64,000 nt of DNA from Saccharothrix coeruleofusca (lineage in GTDB: Bacteria > Actinomycetota > Actinomycetes > Mycobacteriales > Pseudonocardiaceae), in contig NZ_BMRG01000011.1 in NCBI RefSeq assembly GCF_014648515.1, positions 44,706-108,705 of the forward strand. The letters are read 5' to 3'. The notes beneath the pieces were generated by a model. The model saw only the letters and a program-made list of their open reading frames with translations, was not told the origin of the DNA and searched no databases. The position numbers and the translations under genes were made by a program. This document shows positions 45,749-54,418 of the stretch, piece after piece. The first letter of the stretch is position 1. Each line of letters begins with the position of its first letter.

Positions 45749-46825
45749 TCAGACGGCGGGCGCGTAGAGGCCGGGCCCGCCCAGCGTCCCCGCGGCCAGC
45801 CCCAGGTACAGCGCGGCCAGCTCGAACCGCAGCGCCAGCGCGGCGGCGCACACCGCGTCGCCGCCGGTCATCTCCTCCGCCGGTTCCAGCACGTCGGCGC
45901 CGGGCAGCGCGTCCAGCGCGGCCCGCCGGGCGAACTCCGCCTGCGGCCCCTGCCGCACCGCCAGCAGCACCACCCGCACCAGGCCGTCCTGCTCGTCGTC
46001 CGGGTCGGCGAAGATGTCCGCGCCGGACGTGCCGTGCACGGCCCGCCGGTGCAGCACCGACCTGGTCAGCGCCTGCGGGTAGGGCGTGACGTCGGACACC
46101 ACGCCCGCGTAGCAGGCCAGCGCGCCCGCGCCGTGCTCGGCGACCGCCGAGGCGGGCTCGTCCAGGCCCCACAGCAGCGGGGTGCGCTCGGCCACCCGCA
46201 GCGCCAGCGACTTGGCCGGGTTGACGAACGACTCGTGCGCCGGGTGGTTCCGCTCGGCCTCCCGGTCCAGCTCGTCGGCGACCTGGGCCACGTCCACGCG
46301 GAGCAGCCCCAGCGCGTTGAGCGCCACCACCCAGGCGGCGAACGCGCGGGCGAAGCCGAAGCCCTGCGGCACCGGCACCCTCGGCGGCACCAGCAGCGCG
46401 TGCTGCGCCGCCGACGCCGCCACCGGGCCTTCCGGCTCGGCGGTCAGCAGCACGCGGGCGCCGCGCCGGGCCGCCCGGTCCACCGACTCGGCCAGCACCA
46501 CGTCACCGGGGTCCTCGGTGTGCGCCAGCACCACGTCCAGCGCGCCCACCCAGCCGGGCACCTCCGCCGACACGACCACCGGCACCGGGCACTGCGGGCC
46601 CAGCAGCGCGGTCACCAGCCTGGCCACCGCGGACGCCACACCGGGCCGGGTCACCAGCACCAGCGCGCGGGGGCGGTCCTGCAGCAGCCGCCGCACGCCC
46701 AGCTCGTCGGCCACCTCGGCGGTGGCCCTGACCTGCGCGCCCGCGCGGGCCGCGGCGCGCAGCAGGCCGCCGGAGTCGGCGTCGACCAACCGGTGCTGGT
46801 CGTCGAGGAGGCTGTCGTCGAGCAC
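45749..46825 (-). CDS. SIS domain protein (bifunctional phosphoglucose/phosphomannose isomerase-like)
   Basis: A 358-residue protein equivalent to Rv3256c and TobH-like proteins, always between manA and manB in actinobacteria. The N-terminal half shows a degenerate SIS fold (RALVLVTRPGVASAVARLVTALL, VPVVVSAEVPGWVGALDVVLAHTEDP, GARVLLTAEPEGPVA), and the C-terminal half resembles the isomerase C-domain (EFARRAALDALPGADVLEPAEEM). Activity on mannose or glucose phosphates is likely by context but unproven; the usual SIS serine/threonine motif is weak. Confidence 0.82.
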   Translation of the reverse strand: MLDDSLLDDQHRLVDADSGGLLRAAARAGAQVRATAEVADELGVRRLLQDRPRALVLVTRPGVASAVARLVTALLGPQCPVPVVVSAEVPGWVGALDVVLAHTEDPGDVVLAESVDRAARRGARVLLTAEPEGPVAASAAQHALLVPPRVPVPQGFGFARAFAAWVVALNALGLLRVDVAQVADELDREAERNHPAHESFVNPAKSLALRVAERTPLLWGLDEPASAVAEHGAGALACYAGVVSDVTPYPQALTRSVLHRRAVHGTSGADIFADPDDEQDGLVRVVLLAVRQGPQAEFARRAALDALPGADVLEPAEEMTGGDAVCAAALALRFELAALYLGLAAGTLGGPGLYAPAV

Positions 46826-46831
46826 GTCAGC

Positions 46832-47029
46832 TCACCCAGCCGCCCGCTCGACGGCCTCGTCGAGCAGCAGCACCGGGATGCCGTCCCGCACCGGGAACGA
46901 GCGCCCGCACGAGGTGCAGGTGAGGAAATCGGCCTCCGGGTCGGCGTCGGTGCCGACCTTCAGCGGCGCGTGCTCGGGGCACGGGCAGGCCAGGATCTCC
47001 AGCAGCTGGGGGTCGAGTTGGACGGCCAC
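46832..47029 (-). CDS. Trm112 family zinc-ribbon protein
   Basis: A 65-residue Trm112-like protein with cysteines in LACPCPEHAPL and LTCTSCGRSFPVRDGIPVLL, the family's zinc-ribbon pattern. In eukaryotes Trm112 activates methyltransferases; the bacterial role is unclear, but it is consistently encoded between manB and the SIS/manA genes. It is four bases from the end of manB and six from the SIS start. Confidence 0.9.
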   Translation of the reverse strand: MAVQLDPQLLEILACPCPEHAPLKVGTDADPEADFLTCTSCGRSFPVRDGIPVLLLDEAVERAAG

Positions 47030-47033
47030 GACG

Positions 47034-48404
47034 TCATCCCCTCACGATCGCCAGGACCTCGTCGCGCAGCGCGGCGACGGCGGCCTCGTCGGCGGCTTCC
47101 ACGTTCAGGCGCAGCAGCGGCTCGGTGTTGGAGGCGCGCAGGTTGAACCACGCGCCGTCGGGCAGGACGACGGTCAGGCCGTCCAGCTCGTCGAGCTCGA
47201 CGCCGTCGCGGCCGCCGAACGCCTCCTTGATCGCGGCCAGCCGACCGGCCTGGTCCTCGACCGTGGAGTTGATCTCGCCGGAGGCGGCGTAGCGCTGGTA
47301 GTCGCTGGTCAGGGCGGACAGCGGACCGTCCTGCTCGCCGAGCGCGGCCAGCACGTGCAGCGCGGCCAGCATCCCGGTGTCGGCGCGCCAGAAGTCGCGG
47401 AAGTAGTAGTGCGCGGAGTGCTCGCCGCCGAAGATGGCGCCGGTGCGGGCCATCTCCTCCTTGATGAAGGAGTGCCCCACGCGGGTGCGCACCGGGGTGC
47501 CGCCGTGCTCGCGCACGATCTCGGGCACCGAGCGCGAGGTGATCAGGTTGTGGATGATCGTGCCGCCGGGGTCCTTGGCCAGCTCGCGCACGGCCACCAG
47601 GGCGGTGATGGCGCTGGGCGAGACCGGCTCGCCGCGCTCGTCCACCACGAAGCAGCGGTCCGCGTCGCCGTCGAAGGCCACGCCCGCGTCCGCGCCCTCC
47701 TCGCGCACCCGCGCCTGCAGGTCGACGATGTTCTTCGGGTCCAGCGGGTTGGCCTCGTGGTTGGGGAAGCTGCCGTCGAGCTCGAAGTACATCGGCACGA
47801 CCTCGATGGGCAGGCCCTCGAAGACCTTCGGCACCGTGTGCCCGCCCATGCCGTTGCCCGCGTCGACCACCACCTTCAGCGGGCGGCTGCCGCTCAGGTC
47901 GACCAGTTCGCGCAGGTAGGCGGCGTACTCGGAGAGCATGTCGCGCTCGGTGACCTTGCCCGGCTCGACGCCCTCGGCGTCCGCGACGCCCTGCTCGACG
48001 TCGGCGCGGATCTGCCCCAGCCCGGTGTCCTGGCCCACCGGCGCGGCCCCCGCCCGGCACAGCTTGATGCCGTTGTACTTGGCCGGGTTGTGGCTGGCGG
48101 TGAACATCGCGCCGGGCAGGTCGAGCTTGCCCGAGGCGAAGTACAGCATGTCGGTGCTGGCCAGGCCGATGCTGACCACGTCGACGCCCTGGCGGGTCAC
48201 GCCCTCGGCGAACGCGGCGGCCAGACCGGGCGAGGACTCGCGCATGTCGTGGCCGATGACGACCGCCGGACCGCCCACCAGGCGGGCGAAGGCCGCGCCG
48301 AACTCCCGCACCACGTCGGCGTCGAGCTGCTCGCCCACGACCCCGCGGATGTCGTAGGCCTTGACGATGCCGGACAGATCGCGCACGCCCACACTCCCAT
48401 TCAC
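47034..48404 (-). CDS. manB: Phosphomannomutase/phosphoglucomutase
   Basis: A 456-residue alpha-D-phosphohexomutase making mannose-1-phosphate. The phosphoserine loop is FTASHNPAKYNGIK (about residues 100-113), the magnesium site VAFDGDADRCF (about 245-255), the sugar loop GGEHSAHYYF, and the phosphate-binding loop NLRASNTEPLLRLNVEA. It corresponds to M. tuberculosis manB/pmmA. Starts the manB-trm112-SIS-manA operon. GTG 48404 is used; GTGs a few codons further in are possible. Confidence 0.96.
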   Translation of the reverse strand: MNGSVGVRDLSGIVKAYDIRGVVGEQLDADVVREFGAAFARLVGGPAVVIGHDMRESSPGLAAAFAEGVTRQGVDVVSIGLASTDMLYFASGKLDLPGAMFTASHNPAKYNGIKLCRAGAAPVGQDTGLGQIRADVEQGVADAEGVEPGKVTERDMLSEYAAYLRELVDLSGSRPLKVVVDAGNGMGGHTVPKVFEGLPIEVVPMYFELDGSFPNHEANPLDPKNIVDLQARVREEGADAGVAFDGDADRCFVVDERGEPVSPSAITALVAVRELAKDPGGTIIHNLITSRSVPEIVREHGGTPVRTRVGHSFIKEEMARTGAIFGGEHSAHYYFRDFWRADTGMLAALHVLAALGEQDGPLSALTSDYQRYAASGEINSTVEDQAGRLAAIKEAFGGRDGVELDELDGLTVVLPDGAWFNLRASNTEPLLRLNVEAADEAAVAALRDEVLAIVRG

Positions 48405-48477
48405 GCTCTTGACACTGCGGTCCGCAGCCTACCGGCGAGCGCGTCGGGATCGCGCCGGGTCGCCCCGGTGTACCCGC

Positions 48478-48837
48478 TCAGTCCTCCCGCGGGTCGGGCA
48501 GTACCCGCAGGTGCCCGCGGCGAATGGTGCCCGCCGGCACCTCCGGCGGCTCGACCGGCCGGTCCGCCCGGCCCGCCTCGCGGACCGCCTCGGCCAGCGC
48601 GGTCAGGTCGTCGACGGTGGGCTCGGGGGGCCGGAACTCGCCCTGGTGCCGGACGACCTCCCAGCCGCGCGGCGCGGTCAGCCGCAGCGCGTGCTCCTCG
48701 CAGAGGTCGTAGCTGTGCGGTTCGGAGTACGTGGCCAGGGGGCCGACAACGGCCGTGGAGTCCGCGTAGGCGTACGTGAGCGTGGCGACTGCCGGGTTCG
48801 CGCACCCGGTTCGCGAGCACCGTCTCACGCTCCGCAC
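48478..48837 (-). CDS. DUF3499 family zinc-finger-like protein
   Basis: A 119-residue protein equivalent to Rv3258c. Four metal-ligand-like residues are clustered (RRCSRTGCANPA and YDLCEEHALRL), consistent with a small zinc site; the rest is basic and Pro-rich. The family is widespread in actinobacteria near whiB2/manB; function unknown. GTG 48837 is chosen because a minus-strand TATCGT -10 box (48850-48845) is exactly 7 nt away. It is divergent from the Rv3259-like gene. Confidence 0.85.
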   Translation of the reverse strand: MRSVRRCSRTGCANPAVATLTYAYADSTAVVGPLATYSEPHSYDLCEEHALRLTAPRGWEVVRHQGEFRPPEPTVDDLTALAEAVREAGRADRPVEPPEVPAGTIRRGHLRVLPDPRED

Positions 48838-48850
48838 GTTCGGGACGATA
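48838..48850 (-). promoter_or_regulatory. Leaderless promoter of the DUF3499 gene
   Basis: TATCGT (48850-48845, minus strand) is followed by 7 nt and the GTG at 48837. Confidence 0.5.
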
Positions 48851-48965
48851 TCGCGTCGCGCGTCGGCTGTGTTGGATTGCCCGCGGTGTTTCCCGACGAA
48901 GAGCGGGGTGATCCGCGGATCTCGCAGGTCGCGGCACTGGCCGACGGGCTGTCGGAGCGGCTGTC

Positions 48966-48978
48966 TAGGCTTGGGGGT
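48966..48978 (+). promoter_or_regulatory. Leaderless promoter of the Rv3259-like gene
   Basis: TAGGCT (48966-48971) lies exactly 7 nt before the first of three consecutive candidate starts (GTG 48979, GTG 48982, ATG 48985). Confidence 0.55.
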
Positions 48979-49431
48979 GTGGTGATGGCTCGTGGTTCGC
49001 GACGGCAGGGCGCCCCGCGGCGGCGCAGGCGCGACCGGCACGGGCGTGGCCTGCGCGGTCCGCTGTACCCGGCGACGCTCCCGGCTGCCCGCAGCCGGGC
49101 GGAGCGGTTCGACGCCCTGGTGCTGGAGGCGCTGGAGCCGATCGAGGCGCGCTGGCGCACCGAGCTGACCCAGCTCGACGTGGCCGTGGACGACGTGCCG
49201 GACGTGCAGGCCGCGGGCGAGGACGGCGACGTGGTCGAGGACGGCAACGTGCCGCTGGCCCGGCTGGTGCCCGCGGGCGCGGACCGGCGGGCGCGGATCG
49301 TGCTGTACCGGCGTCCGCTGGAGGCGCGCGCCAAGGACGGGGCCGACCTGTCCGACCTGGTGCACGACGTGCTGGTGGAGCAGGTGGCCAACTACCTGGG
49401 CCTGGACCCGGACGTCATCGACGGCGACTGA
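48979..49431 (+). CDS. Rv3259-like metallopeptidase-family protein with a degenerate motif
   Basis: 150 residues. A strongly basic start (RGSRRQGAPRRRRRDRHGRG) leads to a domain of the minimal-zincin family seen in Rv3259 (RFDALVLEALEPIEARWRTELTQLDVAVDDVPDV). Where true family members have HExxH, this one reads LVHDVLVEQVANYLGLDPD, so zinc ligands are missing and it is probably not a protease. GTG 48979 is favoured by the -10 box. It pairs divergently with DUF3499 in many actinobacteria; the gene is followed by composite repeat F. Confidence 0.8.
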   Translation: MVMARGSRRQGAPRRRRRDRHGRGLRGPLYPATLPAARSRAERFDALVLEALEPIEARWRTELTQLDVAVDDVPDVQAAGEDGDVVEDGNVPLARLVPAGADRRARIVLYRRPLEARAKDGADLSDLVHDVLVEQVANYLGLDPDVIDGD

Positions 49432-49478
49432 CCCCGTCGCAACTCCCCCATCCGCACGGCGTGTCGTGGTCCAGACCT

Positions 49479-49675
49479 CGCGAGTCGAACGCTCAGACAC
49501 CCTGAACTCGACATTCGCGCACCTCGGGCAGTAGTTACCGGCCCCCGCACACCCGTCCGGTAGTACTTGCCGACACACCAGGGGGGCGCGCGCAGCGGGG
49601 TGTTCGCGAGCGCCGCTTTTGGTTCTGAACGCCCACCTCACCGTGCCCGAACGCTCAGTTCGCGTGGTCGGGTGA
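49479..49675 (+). repeat. Composite intergenic repeat, copy F
   Basis: Same element as copy C: left arm from CGCGAGTCGAACGCTCAG (49479), core GGGCAGTAGTTACCGG ... GGTAGTACTTGC (49526-49570), right arm to about 49675. The right arm encodes the last residues (about RELSVRAR) and stop of the giant glycosyltransferase gene. Confidence 0.85.
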
Positions 49676-52600
49676 TCAGGGGTGGGGCGGCCATCCACAC
49701 CGTCAGGAGGGCGGCGGCGGCTTGGAGGAGGAGCAGGAGGTCGCGGGTGGCGCCGGGGGCCTCGACGCGGACGTCGGCGGCGGTGGCGGGCACGGGGACG
49801 GCCACGAGGTGGCCCCAGGCGCGCACGACCGGCGCGGGGTCGCCGTCCACGGTGGCCCGCCACCCCGGTTCGTCCTCGGCGGCCACCACCAGCAGCCGCC
49901 CCTGCGGCCCCTCGGACACCCGCACCCCCAGCTCCGGCGGCCCGGCCTCGACTGACCCGGCCTCGACCGGGGCGGTGCCCGGCGCGTCCTGGTCGGCAGG
50001 CGGATCGCCCCCGGTGCGCGCGCGGCGGGCCAGCTCGGGCGAGAGCAGCACCGCGCCGCCCGCCGCCTGCCGCACCCGCAGCACGGGCCTGCCGTCCGAC
50101 AGCGGCGGGGCCTCGCTGACCAGCTCGCCCGCCGCGTCGCGCAGCCGCCGGGCGCTCTCCCGGTCCTCCGGCACCACGAACGCCACCCCGGACGCCGCCG
50201 CCTGGGTCAGCGCCACCCGCGCCGCCTCCGCCGAACCGCCCGTCAGATCCCGCCGCCAGCGCTCCAGCCGCGCCGCGCTGGTCGGCGTGGGCACCAGGTC
50301 GTCGTCGCCGAACGCGGGCAGCCGCCCGCCGACCTGCCGGGTCGGCGCGCCCAGCACCAGCACCGAGCGCCCGGTGCTCGGCAGCTCCCGCTGCACGGTC
50401 GACGGCAGCCGCGCCGCCTCGGCGCGCAGCGGTCCCTGCCGCAGCCCCGCGAACCCCGCGCAGGCCAGCGCGAGCACCCCGGCCAGCGCCGCCGCCGAGG
50501 CCAGCCGCCGCACCGGCCACCGCACCGGGGGCAGGTCGCGCCGGGCGGCGGCCAGCACCACCCACAGCAGGCCCCAGCCCGCGATCACCAGCGGCACGCC
50601 GGTCCAGCCGGGCTCGGCGGCCCCGCCGGTCAGCGGCGTCACGGGCACGGTCAGCAGCGCGATCACCGCGAACGCCGCCGCCACGAGCGCCGCCGCGCCG
50701 GGCAGCATCGCCCGCGAGGGCCGCAGCACCACCGCCGCCAAGGCGGCCAGCACCACCACGGCCCCGGCGAACGGCAGCGCGCCCGGCCCGCCGGGGCGCA
50801 GCGCCAGCAGGTCGGCCACCCCGACCCCGGCGGGCGCGAGGTGCGCGCCGACGCCGTGCAGGAGCACCGACGGGTGCTGGATCACCACGGCGGGCCACGG
50901 CAGCAGCAGCGCCAGCGGCAGCAGCACGACGATGAACAGCCCGGCCACCCGGCGGCGGCCGTCCCCGACGCGGCCGGGCACCAGCACGAACCCGACCAGC
51001 GCGGCCACCGCCACCAGGCCGTGCGCCAGCGGGGAGAACGCGCCGAGCGCGGCCAGCGCCAGCGCGGTGCCCGACGCCACGGGCAGCCACGCGGCGCCGG
51101 TGCCGCCGCGCAGCACGGCCATCAGCCCGGCGAGCACCAGCGGCAGCAGCACGTGCGCCACGACGGCGTCCAGCCTGCCCTGGGCCACCGCCGAGGTCGC
51201 CGGGGGCAGCAGCGCGTAGGCCGCGGCGGCCACCGCCCGCACCGGTCGGCGCGCCGGCAGCCGCCGGGTCGCCGCGTACGCGGCCAGCCCGGCCAGCGGC
51301 GCGTCCCCCAGCAGCAGCGCGGCCACCGCGAACTGCGGTCCGCCGAGCACGCCCAGCACCCCCAGCACGGCCAGCGCCGCGGGCGCGGGCGCGCTGGTGC
51401 CGCCCGCCACCGGGTGCCACGCGGCCAGGTACGCCGACCAGGTGCCCGCGAGGTCGGGCACCGGCAGCAGCCGCCCGCCCGCCAGGTCCAGGCCGAGCCG
51501 CGCGGAGTTGGCCAGCAGGCCGAACGCGGTCAGCAGCAGCGCCAGCAGCAGCGGCGGCCCCAGCACCACCGACCGCAGCACCCGCGCCCGGTCCACTTCG
51601 ACGAAGACGATCCCCGGCGCGGGCGCGGGGGTGCCGCGCGGCACCGGCGATGGACGGGGACGCGGCGACGGGCGCGAGACACCGGACGGCAATTCGGCCG
51701 TCACCGGGACGGCGCTCACCGGGGCAGCGCTCACCGGGACGGCCGTGGCCGGTCGGCGCAGGCCGCCGGTCGCCCGCACCGGTCGCCGCCGCGACAGCGC
51801 GCCGGCGGGCAGCGCCTGCGGCCCCACCGGACGCGGACCGTCCACTTCGGAGGGATGGCGCGGCGCGGTCTCCGGGAGCCTGCCCAGCGCCGCGTCCGCC
51901 TGCACCCGCCTGCGCACCAGGTACGCCGAAGCGTCGCGGATCGCGTTGCGCAGCCTGGTGATCCGGCTGGTGAACAACCCCGGCACGCCACCCTTGTGCG
52001 GACGTGCGGCGCGTCCCGCGCGCAACCCGGCCCGTCCGCCGAACAGGTAGCGCAGCGCTGCGACCTCCGCCTGCGCGTCGGAGAACCGCCGCAGCAGCAG
52101 GAAACCCAACGCCCGCAGCAGGAGCAGCAGCACGGTCCTTGGCAGACCGAGCACATAGGACAGTGCCGAGCAGTTGACCAGGAACGTGCGCAGTCCGTGC
52201 GCGCGGTCCACGCCGCGCGGGGCCGGACCGGGCGGGGCGGGCACCGCGTCCAGTCCGCGCTCGCCCCGGCCGACCGCCCTGGCGTGCCGCATCCGGGCCA
52301 CCGGCACCGACAGCACCAGGTGCCCGGCGCGGTTGGCCCGCCAGCCGAAGTCGACGTCCTCGCGCAGCAGCGGCAGCGCGCGGTCGTAGCCGCCCAGCGA
52401 CTCCCACGCCGCGCGGCGGATCAGCGAGCCCGCCGAGGGCACCGCCAGCACCTCGGTGCTCTGCTCGAAAGCACCCTGCCCGAACGACCCGAACGACCCG
52501 ACCAGCGCCACCCCGCCGATGCCGGTCTGCCGGTGCCCCGAGGCGTCCGTGGACAGCCCGGCCTCCACCACCAACCGGGGGTCGGCCCAGTCCAGGGCCA

Positions 52601-53048
52601 GCGGCCCGAGCACCGCCGCCGACGGCGCGACCTCCGCGGCGGTCAGCAGCGCGGACAGGCAGTCCGGCTCGGGCGCGCAGTCGTCGTGCAGCACCCAGAT
52701 CCAGGAGCCCGGATCGCCCCACCGCCGCACCGCGTGGTCCACCGCGGCGTGCACCGCCTCGGCGAAACCGGTGTCGCGCGACAGCGACAGCACCCCGTCG
52801 ACCAGCCGATCCGGACCCGCCGAAGCCTCCGCGAGCAGCTCGGCGGTGCCGTCCAGCGAGCCGGTGTCGACCGCCAGCACGTGCCGGGGTCGGGGCCGCT
52901 GGTCGCGCAGCGCCGCCAGCGCCTCGCCCAACCACCGCGCGCCGTCGTGGCAGACCAGTACGGCCAGGACGGGCGCGGTGCGCAACCGCGGTGTGGCACC
53001 GCTCGTCAACTGCCGCTCCCGTTCGTCCGACGGCACCGTCGAACGCAC
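49638..53048 (-). CDS. Giant membrane glycosyltransferase family 2 protein
   Basis: 1136 residues. The N-terminal GT2 domain has VLAVLVCHDGARWLGEALAALRDQ, LAVDTGSLDGTAELLAE, the DxD-like WIWVLHDDCAPEPD, and REDVDFGWRANRAGH, the usual acceptor region. A polybasic linker (about 330-460) and about 12 or more membrane helices (about 480-900) follow, then an extracytoplasmic C-terminal region, a last helix and a short tail. It likely transfers sugars to polyprenyl- or wall-linked acceptors at the membrane. The C-terminal residues derive from repeat F. GTG 53048 is used; GTG 53036 is an alternative. Confidence 0.85.
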   Translation of the reverse strand: MRSTVPSDERERQLTSGATPRLRTAPVLAVLVCHDGARWLGEALAALRDQRPRPRHVLAVDTGSLDGTAELLAEASAGPDRLVDGVLSLSRDTGFAEAVHAAVDHAVRRWGDPGSWIWVLHDDCAPEPDCLSALLTAAEVAPSAAVLGPLALDWADPRLVVEAGLSTDASGHRQTGIGGVALVGSFGSFGQGAFEQSTEVLAVPSAGSLIRRAAWESLGGYDRALPLLREDVDFGWRANRAGHLVLSVPVARMRHARAVGRGERGLDAVPAPPGPAPRGVDRAHGLRTFLVNCSALSYVLGLPRTVLLLLLRALGFLLLRRFSDAQAEVAALRYLFGGRAGLRAGRAARPHKGGVPGLFTSRITRLRNAIRDASAYLVRRRVQADAALGRLPETAPRHPSEVDGPRPVGPQALPAGALSRRRPVRATGGLRRPATAVPVSAAPVSAVPVTAELPSGVSRPSPRPRPSPVPRGTPAPAPGIVFVEVDRARVLRSVVLGPPLLLALLLTAFGLLANSARLGLDLAGGRLLPVPDLAGTWSAYLAAWHPVAGGTSAPAPAALAVLGVLGVLGGPQFAVAALLLGDAPLAGLAAYAATRRLPARRPVRAVAAAAYALLPPATSAVAQGRLDAVVAHVLLPLVLAGLMAVLRGGTGAAWLPVASGTALALAALGAFSPLAHGLVAVAALVGFVLVPGRVGDGRRRVAGLFIVVLLPLALLLPWPAVVIQHPSVLLHGVGAHLAPAGVGVADLLALRPGGPGALPFAGAVVVLAALAAVVLRPSRAMLPGAAALVAAAFAVIALLTVPVTPLTGGAAEPGWTGVPLVIAGWGLLWVVLAAARRDLPPVRWPVRRLASAAALAGVLALACAGFAGLRQGPLRAEAARLPSTVQRELPSTGRSVLVLGAPTRQVGGRLPAFGDDDLVPTPTSAARLERWRRDLTGGSAEAARVALTQAAASGVAFVVPEDRESARRLRDAAGELVSEAPPLSDGRPVLRVRQAAGGAVLLSPELARRARTGGDPPADQDAPGTAPVEAGSVEAGPPELGVRVSEGPQGRLLVVAAEDEPGWRATVDGDPAPVVRAWGHLVAVPVPATAADVRVEAPGATRDLLLLLQAAAALLTVWMAAPPLITRPRELSVRAR

Positions 53049-53077
53049 ACGTTAAGCCAGAGCAGGCGGCGCGGCGG

Positions 53078-53347
53078 TCACACCGCGCGCTTCTTGAGCT
53101 TCCTCCGCTCGCGCTCGGACAGGCCGCCCCAGATGCCGAAGCGCTCGTCGTGCGCCAGCGCGTACTCCAGGCACTCCGAGCGCACCTCGCAGCCGAGGCA
53201 GATGCGCTTGGCCTCCCTGGTGGAGCCGCCCTTCTCCGGGAAGAACGCCTCGGGGTCGGTCTGCGCGCACAGGGCGCGCTCCTGCCAGTCCTGCTCGTCA
53301 GCCGCGTCGAACAGGTCGGTGAACGCGCTCAGCTCCCGCGCAGGCAC
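53078..53347 (-). CDS. whiB2: WhiB2/WhmD-type iron-sulfur regulator
   Basis: 89 residues from GTG 53347, the same length as M. tuberculosis WhiB2; a TTG 39 bases upstream in frame would add 13. The cluster cysteines are at about 27, 50, 53 and 59 (ALCAQTDPEAFFPEKGGSTREAKRICLGCEVRSECLEYALAHDERFGIWGG), followed by the basic end LSERERRKLKKRAV. WhiB2/WhiB proteins control septation and, in sporulating actinomycetes, development. The gene lies between the giant GT gene and the site-2 protease, next to fbiA as in mycobacteria. Confidence 0.95.
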   Translation of the reverse strand: MPARELSAFTDLFDAADEQDWQERALCAQTDPEAFFPEKGGSTREAKRICLGCEVRSECLEYALAHDERFGIWGGLSERERRKLKKRAV

Positions 53348-53463
53348 TTCACCGCCCTCGCCACGACCCCCGTCGATTTCCCGCAACCGTCCGCCTCCTC
53401 GCCTTCCGCTCTCCCCGGTTGGCGGACACCACTCGCCGTCCCCACAACGACGAATGACACCGA

Positions 53464-53496
53464 TGTGATTACACCTGTGTCACAACACCCGGTCAA
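53464..53496 (-). promoter_or_regulatory. whiB2 promoter with overlapping palindrome
   Basis: Minus-strand -35 TTGACC (53496-53491), a 17-bp spacer and -10 TGTAAT (53473-53468) form a near-consensus sigma-A promoter. TGTGA..TCACA arms (53464-53468 and 53480-53484) bracket the -10/spacer region and enclose ACAC-CT-GTGT, so an operator overlaps the promoter. GACAC, the WhiA core word, occurs at 53456-53460 near the expected transcription start. Confidence 0.65.
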
Positions 53497-53644
53497 GCTG
53501 AGTACACAGGACGGGGGATATTCGCGCAGATGGCGGCTAAAGCCTTGACTAGCAGCACAGACGGTGATTGGTCTGCTGCTCCGAGCGATATCGCCTGGGC
53601 GGGCGGCCCATGACCGGACGCGCCGGGCGGGCCACACTGGTGGG

Positions 53645-54394
53645 GTGAAGAGATCAGCGGTGCTACCGAGTCCACTGTTCCTCAGCCTCCTCGCGGCCAC
53701 GGTGGCGGGCGCCGTGCTGACCGTGCTGGAGTCCGAAGCCGCCGTGATCGGCGGCACCGTGCTGTTCGTGCTGGGCGGCTGGGCGGTTTCCCTGTGCCTG
53801 CACGAGTTCGGCCACGCGATCGTGGCCTACCGGGGCGGCGACTACGCGGTGCGCGCCAAGGGCTACCTGACGCTGGACATCCGGCACTACACCGATCCCG
53901 TGCTCAGCATCGTGCTGCCGCTGGTGCTGCTGGCCTTCGGCGGCATCCCGCTGCCCGGCGGCGCGGTGTGGATCAACCACCACGCCCTGCGGTCCAAGCG
54001 GGTGGAGTCCATGGTGTCGCTGGCCGGGCCGCTGAGCAACCTGGTGCTGGGCGCGCTGCTGAGCGCGGCGGTGCTGCTGCTCCAACCGCCCGCGGGGCTC
54101 GCCGCGGCGATGTCCTACCTGGCCCTGCTGCAGGTGTTCGCGTTCGTGCTGAACATCCTGCCCATCCCCGGCCTGGACGGCTGGGGCGCCATCGAGCCGT
54201 ACATGTCCTACTCGGCCCGGCAGTTCGGGGCCAAGGCCCGGCAGTGGGCGCCGTTCGTGCTGTTCGCCGTGCTGATCGGCTTCCCGAGCATCGCGCGGCT
54301 GTTCTTCCAGCTCGCCGACACGGTGTTCGACCTGGTCGGGGGCAACTCGCTGTGGGCGGCCTACGGCCAGGCCACCTTCATGTTCTGGCGCTGA
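53645..54394 (+). CDS. Site-2 protease family membrane metalloprotease (M50)
   Basis: A 249-residue intramembrane protease of the Rip/SpoIVFB type. The zinc motif HEFGH lies in VSLCLHEFGHAIVAYRGG (about residues 52-56), and the third ligand region is LPIPGLDGWGAIEPY (NPDG-like, with Asp). Four to six membrane helices are visible and there is no PDZ domain. It would cleave membrane-bound anti-sigma or signalling proteins; the substrate is unknown. GTG 53645 precedes the first helix. It is divergent from whiB2 and 24 bases before fbiA. Confidence 0.9.
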   Translation: MKRSAVLPSPLFLSLLAATVAGAVLTVLESEAAVIGGTVLFVLGGWAVSLCLHEFGHAIVAYRGGDYAVRAKGYLTLDIRHYTDPVLSIVLPLVLLAFGGIPLPGGAVWINHHALRSKRVESMVSLAGPLSNLVLGALLSAAVLLLQPPAGLAAAMSYLALLQVFAFVLNILPIPGLDGWGAIEPYMSYSARQFGAKARQWAPFVLFAVLIGFPSIARLFFQLADTVFDLVGGNSLWAAYGQATFMFWR

Positions 54395-54418
54395 GCGCCG
54401 GTGGCAGGATCACGTCCC

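Noticed and set aside
48838-52935. A roughly 1485-codon minus-strand open frame covering the glycosyltransferase in another frame
   Set aside because: Only its last 119 codons (DUF3499) look like protein; the rest is a frame shadow of the GT2 gene and of the Rv3259-like gene.
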